From NCBI GenBank assembly GCA_026387485.1, contig JAPLLQ010000132.1:1-8763 (forward strand): 8,763 nucleotides of DNA, written 5' to 3'. This DNA comes from Candidatus Omnitrophota bacterium. Lineage in GTDB: Bacteria > Omnitrophota > Gorgyraeia > Gygaellales > Profunditerraquicolaceae. Position numbers and translations under genes: made by a program. This document shows, in pieces, positions 1 through 4,893 of this stretch. The notes under the pieces are model-generated. The model was not told the origin of the DNA. It worked only from the letters and a program-made list of their open reading frames with translations, and did not search any database. Position 1 is the first letter of the stretch. The number at the start of each line of letters is the position of its first letter.

Positions 1-74
1 ATTGGTTTTGCAAGAAGCGTTTTTATAGAAGCAAGGGGGTGGTGAAATATAATGCAAAATTTGGCATGGCATAT

Positions 75-128
75 AAAAAAGAGCAAGAGCGAAGGTTCAT
101 TTTTTTGTTCCAAAGCCCTCACTCTTGC
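75..128 (-). terminator. Rho-independent terminator, minus strand
   Basis: A 13-bp stem (128-116 with 95-83, including two G-U pairs) is followed at once on the minus strand by TCTTTTTT (82-75). The stem is GC-rich toward the loop. On the plus strand two pairs break and no T-run follows, so the terminator works in one direction only. Confidence 0.7.
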
Positions 129-170
129 AGTGGAAGGTTAGACAACTATGTGTCTCTTTCCACCTTCCAT
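75..170 (-). ncRNA. candidate small RNA with own promoter and terminator
   Basis: I do not recognise the family. On the minus strand the predicted start is near 168-170, about 7 nt after a TATACT box, and the predicted end is in the U-tract at 80-75, giving about 95 nt. The 5' half folds into a hairpin: TGGAAGGT (positions 131-138 on the plus strand) pairs with ACCTTCCA (162-169), and inside it AGACA (140-144) pairs with TGTCT (151-155) around a 6-nt loop. The 3' half is the 13-bp terminator stem 83-95/116-128 with a 20-nt A-rich loop. Two positions of that stem (90/121 and 93/118) are G-U pairs in minus-strand RNA but C-A mismatches in plus-strand RNA, which argues for minus-strand transcription. 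No open reading frame of note lies inside. It could be a trans-acting sRNA or the leader of a gene beyond the left edge. The structure is seen directly; the function is unknown. Confidence 0.55.
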
Positions 171-174
171 TTAC

Positions 175-202
175 AGTATAACTCATAAAGGTAACTTGTC
201 AA
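175..202 (-). promoter_or_regulatory. sigma70-type promoter of the candidate small RNA
   Basis: Read on the minus strand, TTGACA (202-197) is followed by a 16-bp spacer and TATACT (180-175). The -35 is a perfect consensus and the -10 differs at one base. It sits directly upstream of the hairpin that opens the candidate small RNA, with no protein start nearby. Confidence 0.6.
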
Positions 203-215
203 GGAATAAGAATCA

Positions 216-295
216 ACTTCCCCTTAGTGGACGGGTGGTTCAACCATCCCAAGCGAAATCGAGGGATTTTGCAACTAGTTATACCCTAAGGAAGT
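216..295 (-). repeat. 80-bp element bounded by inverted repeats, possible structured RNA
   Basis: The ends ACTTCC-CC-TTAG (216-227) and CTAAGGAAGT (286-295) pair over 10 bp with a 2-nt bulge. Inside is a strong hairpin, GGGTGG (233-238) with CCATCCC (244-250) around a TTCAA loop and one bulged T. There is also an AACTAGTT palindrome (273-280). The outer stem begins about 7 nt downstream of the minus-strand extended -10 box at 302-310, where a transcript would be expected to start, so this may be a 5' RNA domain upstream of the small RNA. It could instead be a miniature inverted-repeat element, but I see no flanking target duplication. No known riboswitch core was recognised. Confidence 0.4.
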
Positions 296-301
296 GGTAA
301 A

Positions 302-310
302 ATTATACCA
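302..310 (-). promoter_or_regulatory. extended -10 promoter-like box
   Basis: The minus strand carries TGG followed by TATAAT (TATAAT at 307-302), an extended -10 element. The 14-mer TCTTGGTATAATTT (313-300) recurs exactly at the lipoprotein promoter (1967-1954), which supports a promoter role. No good -35 hexamer is visible here. It lies about 30 bp past the stop of the frameshifted gene. Confidence 0.4.
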
Positions 311-341
311 AGAACTGACTGCTCTTACTTAAGGAAAAATA

Positions 342-1341
342 TTAAATATTTTCGAATAAGGTAATATCAAGATTAGAATGGTCGATTTTATCCCATTCTT
401 CTTTTACTTTTCGGTATAACTGGCTTTCTGATGGAATAGTTTTTATTATATCTTTGAGCTTATCGATTAAAATTACCAGTTCTTTTCTGTGTTTTTTATA
501 AAGGGAAAACAAACCTTTTATCTGCAAAGCGGCATTTATTGCCGTAAACGTCTTGTGCACCTCTTCTGTCCCATAAAATAAGAAGCCTGTCTTTAAGTTC
601 ATTTAAAACTCTACGATTGATTTCTTCCTGTTTTGCACTTTTAATTTCATCTATCAGATAGTCTCCGATTAACCATAGAATTTTTGTAAGCTCATCTAGC
701 TGGTCTTTATCTTTAATATAATCAATTACCGCGTGAGAAAGGGTTTCTGGATCATGGGCTAATATTTTATAGATTTGATCTCCATCTTTAATTTTTTTAT
801 TTACCTCACCAATATTTAAATCCAAAGTAAAATTTTTAATTGCTTCGGGTGACAAATCTTCGATTCTTATAACGCTGCCATCTTTTATTATGGCTTCATG
901 TTCATTTACTAGTTTATAAGTGGCAAAAGAAGACAGGATATGTATTACTTTCCTTGCCTTTAAAAACTCTTTAACGCTACCTTCCTCTTTCAGGCTATCA
1001 GCATTATTCAATAAGTCTATAAATACACAAAATTCATCAAGTGTCAATTGTGGCATTAAATCTATAGAGCCAATTTTCAAATTGCGAAAGTTTTGTATAA
1101 AACGAGCCATTATACTATCTTCGGACTTAAGTTCTTCGCCGTTAACTAATAAAGTAGCATCTGGAGATTCGGAAAAAACTAATGTGCCGTTATCAGAAAT
1201 AAACTTGATAATTTCTTCGAAGACCTCTTTTGTCTTTACTTTAACCACCGGATGGTCAAAAGAATAAAGCTTAGATAAAGCCAGAGTCTGACCCACACCT
1301 TTAATGAAATACTTATATGCCTTAAGTTTATCCTGAATCAT
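342..1341 (-). pseudogene. conserved hypothetical protein, split by a +1 frameshift
   Basis: The function is not recognised. The reading frame from ATG 1341 runs 281 codons, but its last 20 or so residues (from about Gly261) look non-native. A second frame that is open from ATG 602 to the stop at 342 continues with helical, Lys/Glu-rich sequence (EEVHKTFTAINAALQIKG onward). Moving from the first frame to the second between about 600 and 560, for instance at the AGAAGAGG run (568-561), restores a single protein of about 332 residues. One surplus base explains it. The N-terminal 115 residues (FIKGVGQTLALSKLYSFDHP, ATLLVNGEEL, then an LTLDEFCVFIDLL helix) resemble the N-terminal helical domain found before HEAT repeats in several proteobacterial and Nitrospira-like proteins; this similarity is from memory. 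There is no signal peptide. No Shine-Dalgarno sequence lies close to ATG 1341, so the start is uncertain. It could be a true pseudogene, a sequencing error or programmed frameshifting. Confidence 0.65.
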
Positions 1342-1490
1342 TTTTAATTAGTTTAAAATTCTTTATTTTTCCTTTTTCTAAATAAAAACCCTCTATGCCA
1401 TATTCTATCACAAATCCCAAAATTGAAAGTAATTTAGTAAGCGGGTTTATGGTTATAACAAGGGTAGCTGGGGGTGGTGTGACGAGATGA

Positions 1491-1931
1491 TTAAGAAATA
1501 CCCTGCATTGTCTCAATAACCCGCTGACTTACACCCTGTTTCTTAAGATACTCAACATCTTCCTTAGTTAAAGAGAATTTGGTGTTGCTATCTTTTATCT
1601 TCTTTATAATCAGATCGCTAGAAACACCTTGTTTACTCAAATCAACTACCTGCTGCATTGAAAGCTGGGCTGCAGTTGTTGCCGCGGTATCCTGCTTCTG
1701 AGGTTTATTGATTTGGCTGCCTACGAGGGCGCCTGCTCCTGCGCCGACTGCGCCTCCGATTAAAGCACCACCTAATCCACTACCGCTTTGATGGCCGATA
1801 ATACCTCCGGCAACTGCGCCGACTGCGCCTCCGATACCCGCTCCCTCGGCAATTCTGGTTTTGTTAGTTTCGCAACCGCTGGCAATAAAAATAAAAGCTA
1901 AAATAACCAATAAAGAAATATTTTTATGCAT
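1491..1931 (-). CDS. glycine-zipper lipoprotein
   Basis: This is a 146-residue envelope lipoprotein. The signal peptide (residues 1-19) ends in the lipobox I-A-S-G-C, with Cys20 as the lipidated residue. Residues 28-72 form a glycine zipper of two hydrophobic Gly/Ala segments of the GxxxG type (IGGAVGAVAGGIIG and IGGAVGAGAGALVG), as in the OmpA/YMGG-like glycine-zipper families, which are thought to sit in or on a membrane. After a polar linker (73-88) comes a charged helical tail (89-146) with two similar helix-turn units: VVDLSKQGVSSDLIIKKI and VEYLKKQGVSQRVIETM. GGAGGG (1945-1940) stands 8 nt before the ATG, and a good promoter lies upstream, so the start is secure. No terminator follows, and readthrough into the next gene is possible. 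The role is probably envelope structure or stress response, but the exact function is unknown. Confidence 0.85.
   Translation of the reverse strand: MHKNISLLVILAFIFIASGCETNKTRIAEGAGIGGAVGAVAGGIIGHQSGSGLGGALIGGAVGAGAGALVGSQINKPQKQDTAATTAAQLSMQQVVDLSKQGVSSDLIIKKIKDSNTKFSLTKEDVEYLKKQGVSQRVIETMQGIS
1739..1835 (-). repeat. 22-bp direct repeat inside the glycine zipper
   Basis: Two identical 22-bp copies (1739-1760 and 1814-1835), each with an internal CTGCGCC doublet, encode the two IGGAVGA segments of the glycine zipper. Synonymous identity over 22 bp suggests recent internal duplication or gene conversion rather than protein-level convergence. Confidence 0.7.
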
Positions 1932-1955
1932 AACTTCTTCCCTCCTTTTTTATAA

Positions 1956-1983
1956 ATTATACCAAGAGATGGTTAAAACTCAA
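1956..1983 (-). promoter_or_regulatory. promoter of the glycine-zipper lipoprotein gene
   Basis: On the minus strand TTGAGT (1983-1978), a 16-bp spacer and TATAAT (1961-1956) are followed by an AAGGAGGG ribosome binding site and the ATG at 1931. A TGG immediately before TATAAT makes it an extended -10 promoter. The leader would be about 20 nt. Confidence 0.75.
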
Positions 1984-2039
1984 GCAATTTAGAATATAAG
2001 TGCGCCTGGCTGGAGTCGCCTGCGATACTTCTTTATTAT

Positions 2040-2113
2040 TGCGCCCAGCAGGAATTGAACCTGCAACATCTAGTTCCGAAGACTAGCGCTCTATCCAGTT
2101 GAGCTATGGGCGC
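2040..2113 (-). tRNA. tRNA-Arg (anticodon TCG)
   Basis: All arms are present on the minus strand: acceptor GCGCCCA/TGGGCGC, D-stem GCTC/GAGC, anticodon stem CTAGT/ACTAG with loop CTTCGGA (anticodon TCG, preceded by the conserved U33), a 5-nt variable region, T-stem GCAGG/CCTGC with loop TTCAATT, and discriminator A. All stems pair perfectly. It reads CGA and probably other CGN codons. CCA is not encoded (AATA follows the last stem base), so a CCA-adding enzyme is required. It lies inside the halves of a broken second tRNA, and no separate promoter was identified. Confidence 0.95.
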
Positions 2114-2124
2114 AAATGGCGCTC

Positions 2125-2144
2125 CCTGCCTGCCGGCAGGCAGG
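2125..2144. repeat. perfect 20-bp GC-rich palindrome
   Basis: CCTGCCTGCCGGCAGGCAGG is identical on both strands. Its position is exact: removing it rejoins the D-loop (ends at 2145) and the closing D-stem strand (starts at 2124) of the broken tRNA, so it behaves like an inserted element. GC content is far above the surroundings. Similar GGCAGG-type palindromes are, from memory, frequent intergenic repeats in some candidate-phylum genomes. Confidence 0.8.
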
Positions 2145-2169
2145 TATCCATTAAGCTACAGGCACAAGG

Positions 2170-2889
2170 TTAAATAATCTCTGCCCTATCACCTAATAGA
2201 GCCTTAATTTTATTTAATTTACTTTTATCGACGGTTAAAATATTATTTTTTAGCGGTGCGCGCACCGGAGAATTCAGCTGGATTTTATCCGGATTTATCC
2301 TTTCAATAATTTCTTTTAGCTTCTTAATATGCCGCAAATCATCATTAACCCCTTTAACCAGCATTACTTCAAGCCAAAGCTTACCCCGAAATTCTCTTCT
2401 TAGGGCTATTAAACCGTTAACAATATCATTGATCTTTAGATCTTTATGGGGAAAGTCAATTTTAGTAAATAACTTTGGGGTTACTGCGTCTAAAGAAGGA
2501 ACGATTAGGTCCGCTCCCAAAATCTCCTGGCGTACAGCAGGATTACTCAATAATGAAGAATTAGTAATCAGGCAGATTTGGTGAGTAGTTATGCCTCTAA
2601 TCTGTTTAATTAAATTGGCGATTCCACTATTTAAGGTAGGCTCTCCTGAACCTGAAATAGTAACAAATTGCAAGCTGGCTGCCTCTTCTTTATTATTCAG
2701 AAACCAAAACTTTAGCTCATCAACTATATCATTAATTTTGATATATTCTTTTCTTTGCGTGGTTAAATCAGTGGTTTTACCAAGTTGGCAGTAAATACAG
2801 TCAAAAGTACAGGTTTTAAAAGGAGTTAGGCTTACTCCTAAAGAAAACCCGATTCTGCGCGATTTTACCGGACCATATAAATATTTCAT
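2170..2889 (-). CDS. radical SAM protein, COG0731-like
   Basis: This 239-residue protein is a radical SAM enzyme. The CxxxCxxC motif is Cys27, Cys31 and Cys34 (CTFDCIYC), which ligates the [4Fe-4S] cluster that cleaves S-adenosylmethionine. The segment SGSGEPTLN (about residues 79-87) is the GGE-like SAM-binding strand. The N-terminus (GPVKSRRIGFSLGVSLTP) is typical of the group COG0731, named after archaeal wyosine (TYW1-like) synthetases. Bacterial members are shorter and their substrate is not established, so tRNA modification is only a possibility. No C-terminal extension or additional iron-sulfur motif is visible. The ATG at 2889 follows a strong stem-loop by about 9 nt and has only a weak ribosome binding site. 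The stop codon is 4 nt from the 5' end of the broken tRNA, so both may share a transcript. Confidence 0.85.
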   Translation of the reverse strand: MKYLYGPVKSRRIGFSLGVSLTPFKTCTFDCIYCQLGKTTDLTTQRKEYIKINDIVDELKFWFLNNKEEAASLQFVTISGSGEPTLNSGIANLIKQIRGITTHQICLITNSSLLSNPAVRQEILGADLIVPSLDAVTPKLFTKIDFPHKDLKINDIVNGLIALRREFRGKLWLEVMLVKGVNDDLRHIKKLKEIIERINPDKIQLNSPVRAPLKNNILTVDKSKLNKIKALLGDRAEII

Positions 2890-2898
2890 CTTTATAAA

Positions 2899-2934
2899 CT
2901 TTTAGGGCGCTACTTTTAAATAGCGCCCTTAAAG
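2899..2934 (-). terminator. strong stem-loop, probable terminator or attenuator
   Basis: AGGGCGCTA (2904-2912) pairs perfectly with TAGCGCCCT (2921-2929) around an 8-nt loop. After a T-T mismatch the stem extends by CTTT/AAAG (2899-2902 with 2931-2934). It sits after the glycogen-binding domain gene and 10 bp before the radical SAM start. Neither strand has a proper U-tract behind the stem, so termination is likely but not certain; it could instead stabilise or attenuate a shared mRNA. Confidence 0.5.
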
Positions 2935-2959
2935 AACTTTAAAAATTAAAAATTTTAAA

Positions 2960-3235
2960 TTATTTTACCTCTATTACGCAATTGTGAGTGCCAAAGGCAT
3001 TGGGAGTACAAGAAGTACAATGCGGGTCATTAACCCAGGAACCATCAACGAAAAACTTATATTCGTATTTACCCGGTTTAAGACTGGCTTTGGCTACCCA
3101 ATTGCCCTTAGAATCTTTCTTGGCAGGAAGCAGCTTGGTATTCCATTTATTAAAACAACCGGCCAAACTCACCCTCTTGGCCTGTGGCGCATAAAGCTTG
3201 AATTCTGCTGGCTTTGACCCCATTAATCTTGGCAT
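2960..3235 (-). CDS. stand-alone glycogen-binding domain protein (AMPK/CBM48-like)
   Basis: This is a 91-residue, single-domain beta-sandwich protein of the AMPK-beta glycogen-binding type (CBM48 / early-set). The segments AGCFNKWN (25-32), GKYEYKFFVDGSWVNDP (55-71) and FGTHNCVIEV (81-90) match AMPK-beta closely. The residues that contact sugar there are present: Trp31, Lys60, Trp67 and Asn85. It should therefore bind alpha-glucan, but it has no catalytic part and no signal peptide, so it is probably cytoplasmic, perhaps a glycogen-targeting or regulatory subunit. Four cysteines (27, 73, 76, 86), two of them as a CxxC, are unusual for this fold. AAGGAGG about 5 nt before the ATG fixes the start, and a near-consensus promoter lies upstream. 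No glycogen metabolism gene is adjacent. Confidence 0.88.
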   Translation of the reverse strand: MPRLMGSKPAEFKLYAPQAKRVSLAGCFNKWNTKLLPAKKDSKGNWVAKASLKPGKYEYKFFVDGSWVNDPHCTSCTPNAFGTHNCVIEVK

Positions 3236-3258
3236 ATCTCCTCCTTCTTACACCTTTA

Positions 3259-3287
3259 TTTATACACAATAAACAAATAAGTGTCAA
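3259..3287 (-). promoter_or_regulatory. near-consensus sigma70 promoter of the glycogen-binding gene
   Basis: The minus strand shows TTGACA (3287-3282), a 17-bp spacer and TATAAA (3264-3259). The -35 begins 5 bp after the lpxI stop codon, and no terminator separates the two, so this gene may be read both from the operon and from its own strong promoter. Confidence 0.78.
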
Positions 3288-3292
3288 GTAGT

Positions 3293-4099
3293 TTATTTAA
3301 AAGCAACTATCAAAAGGCCTTTTTTATCAGCTAACCTTACTGCCTCTTCCCGATCTATAAAAAGTGTCTTATCTGCTTCTATGGCAAGGCATTTTGCGCC
3401 TGCCTTAATTAGATTCTTTATGGTATTTAAGCCAATTACCGGTATATCAAAACGAATATCTTGCTTAGGCTTGGCAACCTTTACTACAGTTATTCCTCCT
3501 CCAGCCAGCTTACTTGCCCGCTTAATAAGATTATCTGTACCCTCAAGAGCTTCCACTGCCACAATTGCCTTATCTTTAACTGCCACAGTCTGGCCTATAT
3601 CTAAAGCGCCAATGGCTTTAGCTAATTCAAAACCAAACCGCAGATCCTCCCAGCTAGCGCTATCAGGCTCAGCCTTAGTAAGCACTCCTTTTTTAGGGAG
3701 CAACTCTTCAACGAAAGTAGTAGAGCTGATTAACTCAAGGCCGGCTGCGTTTAATTTATCGGCAATCGCGCCAAAGATAGTATCTGCCTTCCTATTCTTA
3801 ATGCTGGAAAGTATCTCTTTTAACTCACTGCTTCTGGTTACCTCTTTACTAAATAGCCTTACCGGGCTGATCTGACCGGCCATAACCACTTTCTTAACCC
3901 CTTCATTGCGGAATATCTCAAAGAGCCGGTTAAAATCTTTTAAGCCCAGCCAATAAATCTTATCTACCCAACGTTTTAATTGCCAGGAGGTATCTCCTTT
4001 TATGGCGATAGCCACAACAGAATAGCCTTTTCTCTTGGCAGCCTCTGCGAATAATATGGGAAATTTTCTATTTCCGGCAATCAAGCCGATTCTTTCCAT
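3293..4099 (-). CDS. lpxI: UDP-2,3-diacylglucosamine pyrophosphatase LpxI
   Basis: LpxI (268 residues, the family's normal length) hydrolyses UDP-2,3-diacylglucosamine to lipid X (2,3-diacylglucosamine 1-phosphate) and UMP, the fourth step of lipid A synthesis, on the inner face of the inner membrane. It replaces the unrelated LpxH of E. coli. The N-terminal domain starts with IGLIAGNRKFP (4-14), then VVAIAIKGDT (28-37) and VVMAGQISP (71-79). The C-terminal DUF1009 domain holds EALEGTDNLI (183-192) and the hallmark KPKQDIRFDIPVIG (210-223). That last motif carries conserved aspartates 214 and 218, in the region where the catalytic aspartate of Caulobacter LpxI is thought to lie. The gene starts 3 bp after lpxA and has no strong ribosome binding site, which suggests translational coupling. 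Confidence 0.93.
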   Translation of the reverse strand: MERIGLIAGNRKFPILFAEAAKRKGYSVVAIAIKGDTSWQLKRWVDKIYWLGLKDFNRLFEIFRNEGVKKVVMAGQISPVRLFSKEVTRSSELKEILSSIKNRKADTIFGAIADKLNAAGLELISSTTFVEELLPKKGVLTKAEPDSASWEDLRFGFELAKAIGALDIGQTVAVKDKAIVAVEALEGTDNLIKRASKLAGGGITVVKVAKPKQDIRFDIPVIGLNTIKNLIKAGAKCLAIEADKTLFIDREEAVRLADKKGLLIVAFK

Positions 4100-4102
4100 A
4101 AA

Positions 4103-4891
4103 TTATTTTTCTACCCGGCAGGATTTACTCAAACCGCGCTGAGAGCCTTTGACAAAATCAATCAGGTATTTAACTTCCTCTGACTTCGCTTGAGTTTTTT
4201 CTAGTTCCCGGAGAGCGTGTTTAGCGGTAAAACCGGAGCTAAAAATTACCTTGTAGGCCCGGTCAAGCTCTTTGATAGCTTCCTGAGAAACTTTGTACCT
4301 TCTTAAACCAATAAGGTTTAATCCATAGACAACCGCAGGATGCCCATCGCAGGTTGAAAATGGCGGAATATCCTGCACAACCTTAGAGCAGCCTCCGACA
4401 ATCGAAAGCTTGCCCATCCTGACAAATTGATGAATAGCGACTAAGCCGCCGATAACTGCCATGTCTTCGACAATGACATGGCCGGCGAGTGTAGCATTAT
4501 TGGCAAAAACACAATGGTTGCCTACATGGCAATCATGGGCAATATGAGAATAGGCCATAAAAAGGTTGTTGTTTCCGACGATAGTTTTTCCACCCTCATT
4601 CGTGCCGGGGTTAAATGTGCAGTATTCACGGATAATATTGTTATCGCCAAGCTCCAGAAAAACCTTTTCGCCTTTATATTTTAAATCCTGCGGTCGGGAA
4701 CCAACTACAGCTCCGGTAAAAACCTCGCAGTTTTTACCCAAAGTTGTATGGCCTTCAATCACGCAGAAACTCCCAATCTTACTATCTACTCCGATAGTAA
4801 CGCCGTCTCCGATAATAGAATAAGCTCCAACGCTTGCCCTTTCGGCTAATCTTGCTTTAGGAGAAACTATCGCACTAGGATGTATCTGCAT
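4103..4891 (-). CDS. lpxA: UDP-N-acetylglucosamine acyltransferase LpxA
   Basis: LpxA (262 residues, as in E. coli) transfers a 3-hydroxyacyl chain from acyl carrier protein to the 3-OH of UDP-GlcNAc, the first step of lipid A synthesis. Hexapeptide repeats of a left-handed beta helix cover about residues 1-185, followed by a helical C-terminus (190-255). With a constant offset of 6 from E. coli, the key histidines fall at His116, His119 (the catalytic base, in HIAHDC), His138 and His154, and Asp120 is kept. Gly167 matches E. coli Gly173 of the acyl-chain ruler, which hints at a chain nearer C14 than C10; this is inference. It starts 2 bp after the lpxC/fabZ stop, without an obvious ribosome binding site, and sits 3 bp from lpxI. 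Confidence 0.96.
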   Translation of the reverse strand: MQIHPSAIVSPKARLAERASVGAYSIIGDGVTIGVDSKIGSFCVIEGHTTLGKNCEVFTGAVVGSRPQDLKYKGEKVFLELGDNNIIREYCTFNPGTNEGGKTIVGNNNLFMAYSHIAHDCHVGNHCVFANNATLAGHVIVEDMAVIGGLVAIHQFVRMGKLSIVGGCSKVVQDIPPFSTCDGHPAVVYGLNLIGLRRYKVSQEAIKELDRAYKVIFSSGFTAKHALRELEKTQAKSEEVKYLIDFVKGSQRGLSKSCRVEK

Positions 4892-4893
4892 AT

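Larger units (their letters stand above)
2001..2165 (-). pseudogene. broken tRNA whose halves flank tRNA-Arg
   Basis: The 5' piece starts at 2165 with acceptor strand GTGCCTG (2165-2159), TA, D-stem GCTT (2156-2153), loop AATGGATA, then a 20-bp palindrome and the closing D-stem strand GAGC (2124-2121). The 3' piece holds a degenerate T-arm, GCAGG (2023-2019), a shortened 5-nt loop CGACT and CCAGC (2013-2009), with four of five pairs. It then has acceptor strand CAGGCGC (2008-2002) and discriminator A (2001). The two acceptor strands pair over all 7 bp with one G-U. Between the pieces sits the complete tRNA-Arg. The remaining 23 nt (2120-2114 plus 2039-2024) do not form an anticodon arm, so the outer tRNA is judged non-functional. 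Its original identity is unclear; the GGATA D-loop would suit an arginine tRNA. Confidence 0.6.

Noticed and set aside
1..74. Short open stretches at the left edge on both strands
   Set aside because: The plus frame ends at 45 after 14 codons, and the minus frame beyond the terminator shows no convincing protein features; too little to assign to a neighbouring gene.
52..138. 29-codon plus-strand reading frame with a GGGGGTGG sequence before its ATG
   Set aside because: It is very short with no family resemblance, and it runs antisense through the small-RNA terminator, which explains the sequence better.
336..352. AT-only inverted repeat overlapping the stop of the frameshifted gene, as a terminator
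   Set aside because: It is perfect over 8 bp each side but has no G or C and a one-base centre, so the hairpin would be weak, and no U-tract follows.
1328..1516. 62-codon minus-strand reading frame between the lipoprotein and the frameshifted gene
   Set aside because: Its ATG lies inside the lipoprotein gene, no ribosome binding site is seen, and the protein is unrecognised. Its 14-bp overlap with the next ATG could allow coupled translation, but this alone does not support a gene.
3381..3875. Long plus-strand open frame of 164 codons
   Set aside because: It lies fully inside lpxI on the other strand, a clear family member with intact motifs, so it is a shadow frame.
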